Made by a program: the position numbers and the translations under genes. From positions 1 through 29,590 of the forward strand of contig CABIYE010000035.1 of NCBI GenBank assembly GCA_902362865.1: DNA of 29,590 nt, given 5' to 3'. Positions 7,866-16,063 of this stretch are shown piece after piece. How positions within the stretch are numbered: the stretch's first letter is position 1; the number at the start of each line of letters is the position of its first letter. The notes beneath the pieces are model-generated. The model saw nothing but the letters and a program-made list of their open reading frames with translations. It was not told the DNA's origin and did not search any database. This DNA is from Clostridiaceae bacterium (lineage in GTDB: Bacteria; Bacillota; Clostridia; Lachnospirales; Lachnospiraceae).

Positions 7866-9149
7866 TCATTTTTTTAGAAGTATGTGGAAGAATCCGGGAT
7901 AGGAGACATCCACGCATTGGCTGTCAAGAATCTGAGTCTCGCCTTCCGACGCCAGGGCGGCAATGGCGAATGCCATGGCAATCCGGTGGTCTAAATGGCT
8001 GTTAATTACGCTGCCGTGTAATGCGCCTGTGCCTTCGATTATCATACCATCTTCCGTAGGAGTGATGCTACCTCCCATTGCGCGAAGATTTTCGGTCACG
8101 GTGTCGATACGGTTCGTTTCTTTGACTTTCAATTCAGCGGCATCTCTGATAATGGTGGTTCCTTCCGCAAATGCAGCCAGCACGGCGATGATTGGGATTT
8201 CATCAATTAAAGTGGGAATCAGACTTCCTTCTATAACGGTTCCGCGGAGATGGCTGTAGCGTACCAGAAGATCGGCTGTCGGCTCTCCACCGGCAGTTTT
8301 TTCATTCAAATAGGTAATATCTCCGCCCATGTCCCTGCAGACTTTTAAGATACCTGCGCGGGTCGGGTTGATGCCTACATTCTGGATTAATAATTCCGAA
8401 CCGGGAACAAGAAGCCCGGCGGCGATGAAGTAGGCAGCAGAGGAAATATCTCCCGGTACGATGATTTTCTGGCCATACAGTTCTTCACAGGGAGAAACGG
8501 AAGCGGTGGTGCCGGAGGATTCGATTCGGGCGCCGAAGCTTTTTAGCATTAACTCTGTGTGGTTTCTGGAAAGGACCGGTTCTGTAACGGAAGTCTTTCC
8601 TTCTGCATATAATCCGGCCAGAAGGATGGCTGATTTTACTTGGGCGGAGGCAACCTTTGAGTGGTAGTGGATTCCACATAGCTGTCCCGGCTCAATTCTT
8701 AAAGGTGCGCAGTTGTTGTCGCGGATGCTGGTGATATGCGCACTCATCATGCGGAGAGGTTCCATAATCCTTCCCATGGGGCGGGAATTTAAGGAGTCAT
8801 CTCCGGAAAGGATGGATGTAAAGTTCTGCCCGGCAAGAATTCCGGATATGAGCCGGGTGGTGGTTCCGCTGTTTCCGGTGTCCAGGATATCGGAAGGCGG
8901 CAGGAGCCCGTGAAGCCCTTTTCCGTGAACCAGGATGGTATCAGAAGATTCTTCCACCTGAACTCCCAGTTTCCGGAAACAATCAATGGTGGAAAGGCAG
9001 TCTGCTCCTTTCAGAAAATTGGTAATCTCTGTTGTGCCTTTTGCCAGAGCGCCGAACATAATAGAACGGTGGGAGATGGACTTATCTCCGGGGATGGTAA
9101 TCTCGCCGCGTAAAGGGCTGGTTCTTTTAGAAATCTGAGTTGTTTTCAT
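7866..9149 (-). CDS. aroA: EPSP synthase (3-phosphoshikimate 1-carboxyvinyltransferase)
   Basis: AroA joins phosphoenolpyruvate to shikimate 3-phosphate to give EPSP, the sixth step of the shikimate pathway. The 427 aa are full length. Motifs seen are the N-terminal IPGDKSISHRSIMFGALA (PEP and shikimate contacts), LDTGNSGTTTRLISGILAG, SRPMGRI and the late LKVKETNRIDTV segment with the conserved Lys-Glu and Arg, then DHRIAMAFAIAALAS. The ATG follows a GGGAGA ribosome site. tyrA ends 29 bases upstream, so the pair forms an aromatic amino acid operon read from the promoter near 10320. The GNSGTT form of the substrate loop is the one common in Gram-positive enzymes. Confidence 0.95.
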   Translation of the reverse strand: MKTTQISKRTSPLRGEITIPGDKSISHRSIMFGALAKGTTEITNFLKGADCLSTIDCFRKLGVQVEESSDTILVHGKGLHGLLPPSDILDTGNSGTTTRLISGILAGQNFTSILSGDDSLNSRPMGRIMEPLRMMSAHITSIRDNNCAPLRIEPGQLCGIHYHSKVASAQVKSAILLAGLYAEGKTSVTEPVLSRNHTELMLKSFGARIESSGTTASVSPCEELYGQKIIVPGDISSAAYFIAAGLLVPGSELLIQNVGINPTRAGILKVCRDMGGDITYLNEKTAGGEPTADLLVRYSHLRGTVIEGSLIPTLIDEIPIIAVLAAFAEGTTIIRDAAELKVKETNRIDTVTENLRAMGGSITPTEDGMIIEGTGALHGSVINSHLDHRIAMAFAIAALASEGETQILDSQCVDVSYPGFFHILLKK

Positions 9150-9178
9150 AGATGGATTCTCCCTATTGTTAGTTTGGT

Positions 9179-10273
9179 TTATCGTTCATATACGATGTAG
9201 CGGTATTTTTTCAAAAGCTCCGCAGCCCGCCTGGAGGAGTCTGCTTCGTAGAATTCGATGCGCAGTACGCCTTCTTCAAATTCACGGTTGTGGATGATCC
9301 CGATATTCTTAATACTGATATTGTTTGATGCCAGAATGGTTGCAATAGTGGCAATCCCGCCTGCCTCGTCAATAATATCACAGTACAGGGCAAAGGTTTT
9401 GCTGATTGCACCTGCGGAAGTGTCAGGAATGGAGTTGCGGTAATTTCTGGAAGCGTCGAACATGTTGTAAATGGTCTGCTCATCTGCCTGGTCTATGGCA
9501 GCCTTTGCGTGGGAAAGCGCTTCTATATAATCTCCCAGAATCTGGGAAATGTTTTCCCTGTTCTTTAAGCAGATATGCTGCCACATGGTGGGAGAAGAGG
9601 AGGCAATCCGGGTGATATCCTTAAATCCGCCTGCTGCAAGCTGTTTCATCACCCCGTCTTTTGAGTCTGTGTCCCGCACGTAGTTGACAAGCGTGGAGGC
9701 GATGATATGAGGCAGATGGCTGATGGTGCCCGTAATATGATCATGTTCTTTATAATTGAGGACGATGGGGAGCGCTTTCAGACTTGTGATAAAAGCAGTA
9801 TATTCTTCCACCCTGTCCTTACTGACTTTGGAAGTAGGTGTAATAATATAGTAGGCATTTTCAATCAGCATTGCCTTGGAGTTGGCATAACCACTCTTTT
9901 CAGAGCCTGCCATGGGGTGCCCGCCGATAAAGTGTTCTTCCATATGAAGACGTTCAATCTCCTGGTGGATGCTGGCTTTTACGCTGCCTACGTCGGTCAG
10001 GATACAGTCCTCTTGAAGATATTCCCGGATTTGAGGCAGGTAGGCAGTGTTATAAGCGACCGGAGCACACAGGAAAATGTAATGGCAGTGCCGGAAATTG
10101 TCGTCAATGGTAGTGGCTGCTACGTCAATCAGGGATTCCTGAGTGGCAAGAGCCAGTGTTTCTTTATTTTTATCAAAGGCTATAATCTGGTAATCGGGAT
10201 AATACTGTCGGATTGCTTTGGCAATAGAACCGCCGATCAGCCCCAGACCGATAAAGCCGATTTTCTTTTTCAT
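9179..10273 (-). CDS. tyrA: prephenate dehydrogenase with C-terminal ACT domain
   Basis: TyrA oxidises and decarboxylates prephenate to 4-hydroxyphenylpyruvate with NAD, the committed step to tyrosine. The start is ATG at 10273 (MKKKIGFIGLG), behind an AAAGGAAAG ribosome site. The open frame runs 57 codons further upstream across the promoter, but that part is not expected to be translated. This gives 364 aa. An NAD-binding Rossmann motif GFIGLGLIGGSIAKAI opens the protein. The catalytic region shows GGHPMAGSEKSGYANS, and the ACT domain at ~295-364 (AGGIATIATILASNNISIKN) suggests tyrosine feedback control. It is the first gene of the tyrA-aroA operon. Confidence 0.93.
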   Translation of the reverse strand: MKKKIGFIGLGLIGGSIAKAIRQYYPDYQIIAFDKNKETLALATQESLIDVAATTIDDNFRHCHYIFLCAPVAYNTAYLPQIREYLQEDCILTDVGSVKASIHQEIERLHMEEHFIGGHPMAGSEKSGYANSKAMLIENAYYIITPTSKVSKDRVEEYTAFITSLKALPIVLNYKEHDHITGTISHLPHIIASTLVNYVRDTDSKDGVMKQLAAGGFKDITRIASSSPTMWQHICLKNRENISQILGDYIEALSHAKAAIDQADEQTIYNMFDASRNYRNSIPDTSAGAISKTFALYCDIIDEAGGIATIATILASNNISIKNIGIIHNREFEEGVLRIEFYEADSSRRAAELLKKYRYIVYER

Positions 10274-10305
10274 GTTTTTGCTTTCCTTTCTTTTTCTTCC
10301 GGAAT

Positions 10306-10335
10306 ATTGTACTACGTTCGTAGGAGGTTTGTCAA
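10306..10335 (-). promoter_or_regulatory. sigma-A promoter of tyrA-aroA with a palindrome in the spacer
   Basis: Read on the minus strand, TTGACA (10330-10335) and TACAAT (10306-10311) are 18 bases apart. The spacer contains the inverted repeat CTACG-AA-CGTAG (10312-10323). The hexamers are near consensus. The palindrome could be an operator, because a protein bound there would block RNA polymerase. Confidence 0.75.
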
Positions 10336-10391
10336 CGCTATGGCGCTTTAAAGTGAAAAAGCAATTATTCTGTAAAAGATGCATAAAAGAG

Positions 10392-10420
10392 TTGTAAAAA
10401 AAAGAGTTTTTTAGTACAAT
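10392..10420 (+). promoter_or_regulatory. sigma-A promoter of the EF-G-like gene
   Basis: TTGTAA (10392-10397) and TACAAT (10415-10420) are separated by 17 bases. The ribosome site AAGGAGG lies at 10443-10449, ahead of the ATG at 10459. The promoter is divergent from that of tyrA, about 60 bases away. Confidence 0.75.
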
Positions 10421-10458
10421 ATACATATGAGATTTTACGAACAAGGAGGCAGCTAAAT

Positions 10459-12534
10459 ATGAAAGTTTACAGAACGGACGAAATCAGAAACGTGGTCCTG
10501 TTAGGACATGGAGGATGCGGGAAGACAAGCCTTGTGGAGGCTATGGCTTACGTATCCGGCGCCGTGAATCGTATGGGTAAAGTGGCGGATGGCAATACAA
10601 TCAGCGATTTTGATAAAGAAGAGCAGAAACGTGGATTTTCAATCAGTACATCTTTGGTGCCGATTGAATGGGAAAAGGCGAAGATTAATATTCTGGATAC
10701 ACCGGGATATTTTGATTTTGTGGGAGAAGTTGAAGAAGCAGTCAGCGCTGCGGACGCGGCAGTTGTTGTAGTGTCCGGTAAGGCAGGCGTAGAGGTAGGT
10801 ACAGAGAAGGCGTGGGAATTGTGCGATAAGTATAACCTGCCCCGTATGGTCTATGTAACAGAGATGGATGTGGATGACGCCAGTTTCCGTGAGGTAGTGC
10901 AGCAGCTTACAGACCGTTATGGTAAGAAGATCGCACCGCATTTCCAGCCAATCCGTGAGAATGAGAAATTGGTGGGTTACGTGAATGTTATTAAGAATTC
11001 CGGAAGAAAGTATACAGGCATCGGACAGAGAGAAGAATGCGAGATACCGGAGTACTGCAAACCCAATCTTGAAATTTACCGTGAGAAATTATTAGAAGCA
11101 GTTGCGGAGATCAGTGAAGAATATATGGAACGCTATTTTGCAGGTGAAGAGTTTTCTGTAGAAGAGATCCGCGCAGCAATGCGTACAGAAGTTATGGAAG
11201 GAAGCATTGTCCCGGTAGCGATGGGATCGAATATCCAGGCGCAGGGCGTGGCGAACCTTCTTTCGGATATTGTTCGTTTCTTCCCAAGCCCTGACTGCAG
11301 GGAGTGCGCAGGAATTAACCGCACAACGAATGAGATCTTTGAGGCGGATTATGATTTCGCGGTGGCGAAGAGTGCTTATGTATTTAAGACGATGGTGGAT
11401 CCGTTTATCGGAAAATATTCCTTCGTTAAAGTTTGTTCCGGTGTTATCAAAGGAGAAGATACGCTGTATAATCCTACGTCGGAGGCAGAAGAGAAACTGG
11501 GCAAGATTTATACTATGTCCGGTAATAAGCCGACGGAAGTAAGCGAGATGTTTGCCGGTGATATCGGAGCGATTGCGAAGCTTGCCAATACGAAGACGGG
11601 AGACACTCTCTCCACGAAGGCAAATCAGGTTCTTTACGGAAAGACAGAGTACTCGAAACCTTATACATATATGAAGTATGCCTGCAAGAATAAAGGCGAT
11701 GAAGATAAAGTATCCCAGGCTCTGCAGAAGATGATGGCGGAGGATGTGACGCTCAAGGCTGTCAATGACAGTGAGAACCGTCAGACATTGATTTATGGAA
11801 TGGGCGACCAGCATCTTGAGATTACAGCAAGCAAGCTGGCGGCAAGATATAAATGTGAGATTCAGCTTGAGACGCCGAAGGTTGCTTTCCGTGAGACAAT
11901 CAAGAAGAATTCAGACGTAGATACCAAGTATAAGAAGCAGTCCGGCGGACATGGACAGTACGGCCACGTTAAGATGCGCTTTGAGCCTTCCGGGGATATG
12001 GAGACTCCGTATGTATTTGAAGAGTGTGTAGTAGGCGGAGCTGTTCCGAAGAATTACTTCCCGGCAGTGGAAAAAGGATTGCAGGAATCTGTGCTGAAGG
12101 GACCTCTTGCAGGTTATCCGGTAGTCGGCGTGAAGGCAACTCTTTATGATGGATCTTATCATCCGGTAGATTCTTCTGAGATGGCATTTAAGACGGCTAC
12201 GATCCAGGCGTTTAAGAAAGGCTTTATGGAAGCCGGACCGGTTCTGTTAGAGCCAATCGCGTCTGTGAAGGTTACGGTTCCGGATGATTACACCGGCGAT
12301 GTAATGGGCGATCTGAATAAACGCCGCGGACGTGTCCTTGGTATGACACCTGTCAATGGCGGTTATCAGATCATTGAGGCAGATGTGCCGATGACAGGAA
12401 TGTTCGGTTATTGCACCACTCTCCGTTCTATGACCGGCGGACGCGGAACGTATGAGTACGAATTTGCACGTTATGAGCAGGCTCCGTCCGATGTTCAGGA
12501 AGCAGAGATTGCAAAGCGCGCGGCAGAAGAATAA
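10459..12534 (+). CDS. EF-G-like translational GTPase (EF-G-2/FusA2 type)
   Basis: This 691-aa protein has the five-domain layout of elongation factor G. The G domain has the P loop GHGGCGKTS (16-24), a switch I region RGFSISTS (58-65), DTPGYFDF (80-87) and TEMD (134-137). In ordinary EF-G the last two read DTPGHVDF and NKMD; here the catalytic-side His is Tyr84, and Asn-Lys is Thr-Glu. The Tyr is shared with Thermus EF-G-2, as I recall that sequence, so this is probably the paralogue and not the main translocase. Later domains keep HGQYGHVKMRFEP (domain IV) and TGMFGYCTTLRSMTGGRG (domain V). It stands alone between its own promoter and terminator. Ribosome binding is likely; its precise cellular role is unknown. 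Confidence 0.85.
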   Translation: MKVYRTDEIRNVVLLGHGGCGKTSLVEAMAYVSGAVNRMGKVADGNTISDFDKEEQKRGFSISTSLVPIEWEKAKINILDTPGYFDFVGEVEEAVSAADAAVVVVSGKAGVEVGTEKAWELCDKYNLPRMVYVTEMDVDDASFREVVQQLTDRYGKKIAPHFQPIRENEKLVGYVNVIKNSGRKYTGIGQREECEIPEYCKPNLEIYREKLLEAVAEISEEYMERYFAGEEFSVEEIRAAMRTEVMEGSIVPVAMGSNIQAQGVANLLSDIVRFFPSPDCRECAGINRTTNEIFEADYDFAVAKSAYVFKTMVDPFIGKYSFVKVCSGVIKGEDTLYNPTSEAEEKLGKIYTMSGNKPTEVSEMFAGDIGAIAKLANTKTGDTLSTKANQVLYGKTEYSKPYTYMKYACKNKGDEDKVSQALQKMMAEDVTLKAVNDSENRQTLIYGMGDQHLEITASKLAARYKCEIQLETPKVAFRETIKKNSDVDTKYKKQSGGHGQYGHVKMRFEPSGDMETPYVFEECVVGGAVPKNYFPAVEKGLQESVLKGPLAGYPVVGVKATLYDGSYHPVDSSEMAFKTATIQAFKKGFMEAGPVLLEPIASVKVTVPDDYTGDVMGDLNKRRGRVLGMTPVNGGYQIIEADVPMTGMFGYCTTLRSMTGGRGTYEYEFARYEQAPSDVQEAEIAKRAAEE

Positions 12535-12559
12535 GAATAGAAAAAAGGTAGATTCTATG

Positions 12560-12597
12560 ACCGGGATGTACACTTGGCGGTGTACATCCCGGTTTTT
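12560..12597 (+). terminator. rho-independent terminator of the EF-G-like gene
   Basis: A perfect 14-bp stem (ACCGGGATGTACAC / GTGTACATCCCGGT) with a 6-base loop is followed by a T run, 25 bases after the stop. Confidence 0.93.
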
Positions 12598-12689
12598 ATG
12601 ATAATGGGAAATTCGAGGCGGACTTGTCCGCTTTGTTATAATTTATTGTGAATTGGGGATAATACCTTCAGTATAAAGATTAAATCAAT

Positions 12690-12714
12690 CAAAAACGGTC
12701 AAAAAGAACCAAAA
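12690..12714. promoter_or_regulatory. three 10-bp-phased repeats, probable upstream DeoR/FruR operator
   Basis: CAAAA occurs at 12690, 12700 and 12710, exactly 10 bases apart, within TCAAAAACGG, TCAAAAAGAA and CCAAAATTGT. Direct repeats of a TCAAA-like half-site at about one helical turn are typical of DeoR-family sugar-phosphate repressors such as LacR and FruR. A DeoR-type gene closes this operon. Confidence 0.55.
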
Positions 12715-12763
12715 TTGTGCAGAATACATAAAAATAGATTTGGTAATTTGTGAATTAGTGTGA

Positions 12764-12792
12764 TTGACTTTGGCTGAGTTTGAAAGTATAAT
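12764..12792 (+). promoter_or_regulatory. sigma-A promoter of the fructose operon with an inner operator pair
   Basis: TTGACT (12764-12769) and a perfect TATAAT (12787-12792) are 17 bases apart. TTTG occurs at 12769 and 12779, again 10 bases apart and in the opposite orientation to the CAAAA repeats upstream. A repressor on these sites would cover the -35 to -10 region. The ribosome site AAGGAGG precedes the ATG at 12825. Confidence 0.85.
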
Positions 12793-12824
12793 ACAATTAC
12801 AAAATAAAGCAAGGAGGAAATGAG

Positions 12825-13736
12825 ATGATTTACACGGTTACATTTAATCCGTCGTTAGATTATATCGTTTCAGTAGAAGATTTTAAGCTCGGGCTTACGA
12901 ATCGGACCAGTTCGGAATTAATGCTTCCCGGAGGGAAGGGATTGAATGTTTCGATGGTACTTGGAAATCTGGGGATCGAGAATACGGCGCTTGGATTTGA
13001 GGCCGGATTTACAGGGAAGGAGATTATCCGCCGGGTAGAGAAGATGGGAGTAAGAACCGATTTTATCCCAATTGAAAACGGTATTTCAAGAATCAACTTA
13101 AAATTGAAATCTATTGACGGGACGGAAATCAATGGCTGCGGACCTTATATTGATGAAGCCGCTTTGAAGAAGCTGATGGAGAAGTTGGACGCCCTGGAGG
13201 AAGGGGATGTCCTGATCCTGGCAGGAAGCATCCCGAATTCTATGCCGGATGATATTTATAAGAAGATTATGGCAAGACTTCAGGGGCGCGGTGTGATGAT
13301 TGTAGTGGATGCCACAAGAGATCTTCTGGTTAATGTTCTGGAATATCATCCGTTTTTGGTAAAGCCAAATAATCATGAGTTAGGTGAGATTTTTAAGACG
13401 GAGCTTCGGACAAGGGAGGAAGTTATTCCTTATGCCAGGAAGCTTAAGGAAATGGGAGCTGTGAATGTACTGGTTTCTATGGCCGGCGAGGGAGCTGTTC
13501 TGGTAGCGGAGGATGGAACCGTGCAGGAGGCGCCGGCTCCGAAAGGAAAGCTTATCAATGGCGTGGGCGCCGGGGATTCCATGGTGGCAGGTTTTATCGC
13601 GGGATGGTTGGAAAAGAAGGATTACAGACATGCATTCTGCATGGGAGTTTCGGCAGGAAGTGCAAGTGCATTTTCAGAGATGTTGGCAACAAAAGAAGAG
13701 ATAGAGACAGTATATAAACAGGTAATCGGTGAGTAG
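12825..13736 (+). CDS. fruK: 1-phosphofructokinase
   Basis: FruK phosphorylates fructose 1-phosphate, made by the adjacent EIIABC, to fructose 1,6-bisphosphate. The 303 aa are the usual length. PfkB marks are the N-terminal YTVTFNPSLDYIV, the LPGGKGLNVSMVL segment (34-46) and NGVGAGDSMVAGF (245-257), with catalytic D251. It is the first gene of the operon, 11 bases before the transporter, behind AAGGAGG. It is a paralogue of the kinase at 96, with clearly different sequence. Because a fructose-type PTS follows directly, the substrate is more certain here than for that copy. Confidence 0.93.
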   Translation: MIYTVTFNPSLDYIVSVEDFKLGLTNRTSSELMLPGGKGLNVSMVLGNLGIENTALGFEAGFTGKEIIRRVEKMGVRTDFIPIENGISRINLKLKSIDGTEINGCGPYIDEAALKKLMEKLDALEEGDVLILAGSIPNSMPDDIYKKIMARLQGRGVMIVVDATRDLLVNVLEYHPFLVKPNNHELGEIFKTELRTREEVIPYARKLKEMGAVNVLVSMAGEGAVLVAEDGTVQEAPAPKGKLINGVGAGDSMVAGFIAGWLEKKDYRHAFCMGVSAGSASAFSEMLATKEEIETVYKQVIGE

Positions 13737-13747
13737 GAGGAAATGGA

Positions 13748-15664
13748 ATGAGAATTACAGAACTGTTAGACAAACGGAGTATTTCCCTTTCAGGAACACC
13801 GGGAAGTAAGAGCGAGGCTCTCGACCAGGTGGTTGAACTGATGGTGAAAAGCGGTAAGATTAAAGATGCGGAAAGTTACCGCAGGCAGGTATACGCAAGA
13901 GAAGAAGAAAGTACGACAGGCATCGGGGAAGGAATTGCCATTCCCCATGGAAAATGCGACGCAGTAAGTAAGCCCGGGCTTGCGGCAATGGTAGTAAAGG
14001 ATGGGGTTGACTTTGATTCACTGGACGGAGAACCGGTTACGTTGATTTTCCTGATTGCAGCGCCGAATACAGAGGATAATGTCCACCTTGATGTGTTGAG
14101 TAAACTTTCTGTGCTGATGATGGATGAGGAATTTTCTAATAATCTCCGCAATGCAAAATCTGTGGATGAATTCCTTGCAATTATTGACAAAGCAGATGAA
14201 GAAAAAGCAAGTATTGACGAAAGACTGGCGGACACGGGCGAGGCAGAAGGTGCGCAGGTAAAGATTCTTGCCGTGACATCCTGTCCCACGGGAATTGCTC
14301 ATACTTATATGGCTGCAGAGGCACTTGAGAAGGCAGCGAAAGAGAAGAATTGTTATATCAGAATAGAAACCAGAGGATCCGGCGGGGCAAAGAACGTGCT
14401 GACTGCAAAGGAAATCGAAGAGGCAGACTGTATTATCGTTGCAGCAGATACACAGGTTCCCATGGACAGATTTGATGGGAAGAAAGTGATTGAATGTCAG
14501 GTGTCTGATGGAATCAGCCGGGCAAATGAATTGGTAGAGCAGGCAATTGCAGGAAATGTTCCGGTATATCATGGGCAATCAGGAACAAAAGCCGTGGGAC
14601 AGCCGACAAAAAAGAGCGGCGGTGTGGGACATCAGATTTATGCACAGCTTATGAATGGAGTGTCCCATATGCTTCCTTTCGTAGTCGGAGGAGGTATTCT
14701 GATTGCGATTGCATTCTTGATTGACGGACTCTGTGTGGATATGAACGCGCTGGATGTAGCAGAAAGAGTAAACTTTGGTACGATTACGCCAATCGCGGCA
14801 TGGTTCAAGAACCTGGGCGGTGTTGCATTCGGATTCATGCTTCCGGTGCTGGCAGGATTTATTGCGATGGCAATCGGAGACAGACCTGCGCTGGCGCTTG
14901 GCTTTGTAGGCGGGATGATTGCAGCTAATGGTAAATCTGGTTTTTTGGGAGCGCTGGTAGCTGGTTTTGTGGCAGGCTATACAATTCTCCTTCTTCGCAA
15001 GGTTTGTGATAAGCTGCCGGATTTCCTGGAAAAAATCGCGCCGGTACTCATTTATCCGCTGATTGGTATTCTGATTATGGGGCTTTTGATGTCCTTCATA
15101 GTAGAGCCGGTAATGGGCGGCATCAATACGGCACTGAATAATGGACTTACAAGCATGGGAGGCACAAGCAAGGTAATTCTGGGATTGATTCTTGGCGGTA
15201 TGATGGCGATTGACATGGGTGGCCCGTTTAATAAAGCGGCGTATGTATTCGGTACAGCGGCAATCGCAGCGGGAAATTATGATATTATGGCGGCTGTTAT
15301 GATTGGAGGAATGACGCCTCCTTGTGCAATTGCACTGGCAACACTTCTCTTTAAGAAGAAATTTACAAAAGAAGAGAGAGAATCCGGTCCTACTAACTTT
15401 ATCATGGGGCTTGCATTTATCACAGAGGGAGCAATTCCATATGCGGCATCGGATCCGATCCATGTACTTCCATCCTGTGTGATTGGTTCAGGAGTGGCAG
15501 GAGCGCTGTCTATGCTGTTTGGCTGTACGCTGATGGCTCCTCACGGCGGAATCTTCGTATTCCCGGTGGTGGGAAATGCCCTGATGTATGTTGTGGCGCT
15601 GGTTGCAGGAACGGCAGTATCTACTATATTGCTTGGCATATTGAAGAAAAATGTTGAAGAGTAG
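13748..15664 (+). CDS. fruA: fructose PTS transporter, fused EIIABC
   Basis: This 638-aa permease takes up fructose and phosphorylates it at C1. Domains run A-B-C. EIIA (about 1-150) has GIAIPHGKC with the phosphorylated His67. EIIB (about 170-270) has ILAVTSCPTGIAHTYMAAEA with the phosphorylated Cys179. EIIC (about 295-635) is strongly hydrophobic with roughly eight to ten membrane segments and the conserved GGPFNKAAYVF, TPPCAIALATL and TEGAIPYAASDP stretches. A charged linker lies at ~150-170. The start follows AGGAGG. HPr and Enzyme I genes downstream make the phosphate chain complete inside one operon. Mannitol or another fructose-like hexose is a less likely substrate. Confidence 0.93.
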   Translation: MRITELLDKRSISLSGTPGSKSEALDQVVELMVKSGKIKDAESYRRQVYAREEESTTGIGEGIAIPHGKCDAVSKPGLAAMVVKDGVDFDSLDGEPVTLIFLIAAPNTEDNVHLDVLSKLSVLMMDEEFSNNLRNAKSVDEFLAIIDKADEEKASIDERLADTGEAEGAQVKILAVTSCPTGIAHTYMAAEALEKAAKEKNCYIRIETRGSGGAKNVLTAKEIEEADCIIVAADTQVPMDRFDGKKVIECQVSDGISRANELVEQAIAGNVPVYHGQSGTKAVGQPTKKSGGVGHQIYAQLMNGVSHMLPFVVGGGILIAIAFLIDGLCVDMNALDVAERVNFGTITPIAAWFKNLGGVAFGFMLPVLAGFIAMAIGDRPALALGFVGGMIAANGKSGFLGALVAGFVAGYTILLLRKVCDKLPDFLEKIAPVLIYPLIGILIMGLLMSFIVEPVMGGINTALNNGLTSMGGTSKVILGLILGGMMAIDMGGPFNKAAYVFGTAAIAAGNYDIMAAVMIGGMTPPCAIALATLLFKKKFTKEERESGPTNFIMGLAFITEGAIPYAASDPIHVLPSCVIGSGVAGALSMLFGCTLMAPHGGIFVFPVVGNALMYVVALVAGTAVSTILLGILKKNVEE

Positions 15665-15703
15665 AAGCTTATACAATAAAATAAAAGAAAAAGGAGAATA
15701 GTT

Positions 15704-15961
15704 ATGAAAGAATTTAAGTATGTAATTACAGACCCGGAAGGAATCCATGCGCGCCCGGCAGGGGAATTAGTAAAGGCTGCGAAGGCATTTACGTGCAGTA
15801 TTCAATTGTCCAAAGACGGCAAGGCAGGCGATTGCAAGAAAATCTTCGGACTTATGGGACTTGGCGTAAAGAAAGGCAATGAGGTTGTCCTTACCTTTGA
15901 TGGCGAAGATGAAGATGCGGCATACGAGGCAATCAGCAGATTCATGCAGGAGAACCTGTAA
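15704..15961 (+). CDS. HPr-family phosphocarrier lacking Ser46
   Basis: This is a second small phosphocarrier (85 aa) of the HPr fold, most likely dedicated to the fructose transporter. GIHARPAG places the phosphorylatable His at 15 and Arg at 17, so phosphate transfer should work. At the regulatory position the segment reads CKKIFGLMGLGV, with Lys at 46 where Gram-positive HPr has Ser. It should therefore not be a substrate of HPr kinase or a CcpA co-repressor. Downstream features (LMGLGVKKGNEV) are otherwise HPr-like. An AAGGAG site precedes the ATG, and a hairpin follows before the Enzyme I gene. This resembles in concept the fructose-specific FPr of enteric bacteria. Confidence 0.9.
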   Translation: MKEFKYVITDPEGIHARPAGELVKAAKAFTCSIQLSKDGKAGDCKKIFGLMGLGVKKGNEVVLTFDGEDEDAAYEAISRFMQENL

Positions 15962-15977
15962 ATCATATGGACAGTTT

Positions 15978-16015
15978 ACGCAAGGCTCGGAGCACATGGT
16001 GCCGGAGCCTTGTGT
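15978..16015 (+). other. intra-operon hairpin between HPr and Enzyme I
   Basis: ACGCAAGGCTC pairs with GGAGCCTTGTGT (11 bp, one wobble) around a loop that can pair further (GGAGCA/TGCC). No T run follows, so it is not a standard terminator. It may stabilise the upstream HPr message or reduce Enzyme I expression. Confidence 0.6.
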
Positions 16016-16063
16016 GCTATAGGCGGATAGGAACGGAAATGACGGGAACCAGGAGGAATGGCG

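Noticed and set aside
10274..10444. Upstream extension of the tyrA frame by 57 codons
   Set aside because: It spans the tyrA promoter, and the ribosome site and family alignment both place the start at 10273.
14579..15463. Minus-strand open frame of 294 codons opposite the fructose EIIC domain
   Set aside because: The composition (many Cys, His, Arg) is what reverse reading of membrane-protein codons yields, and the plus-strand transporter is certain.
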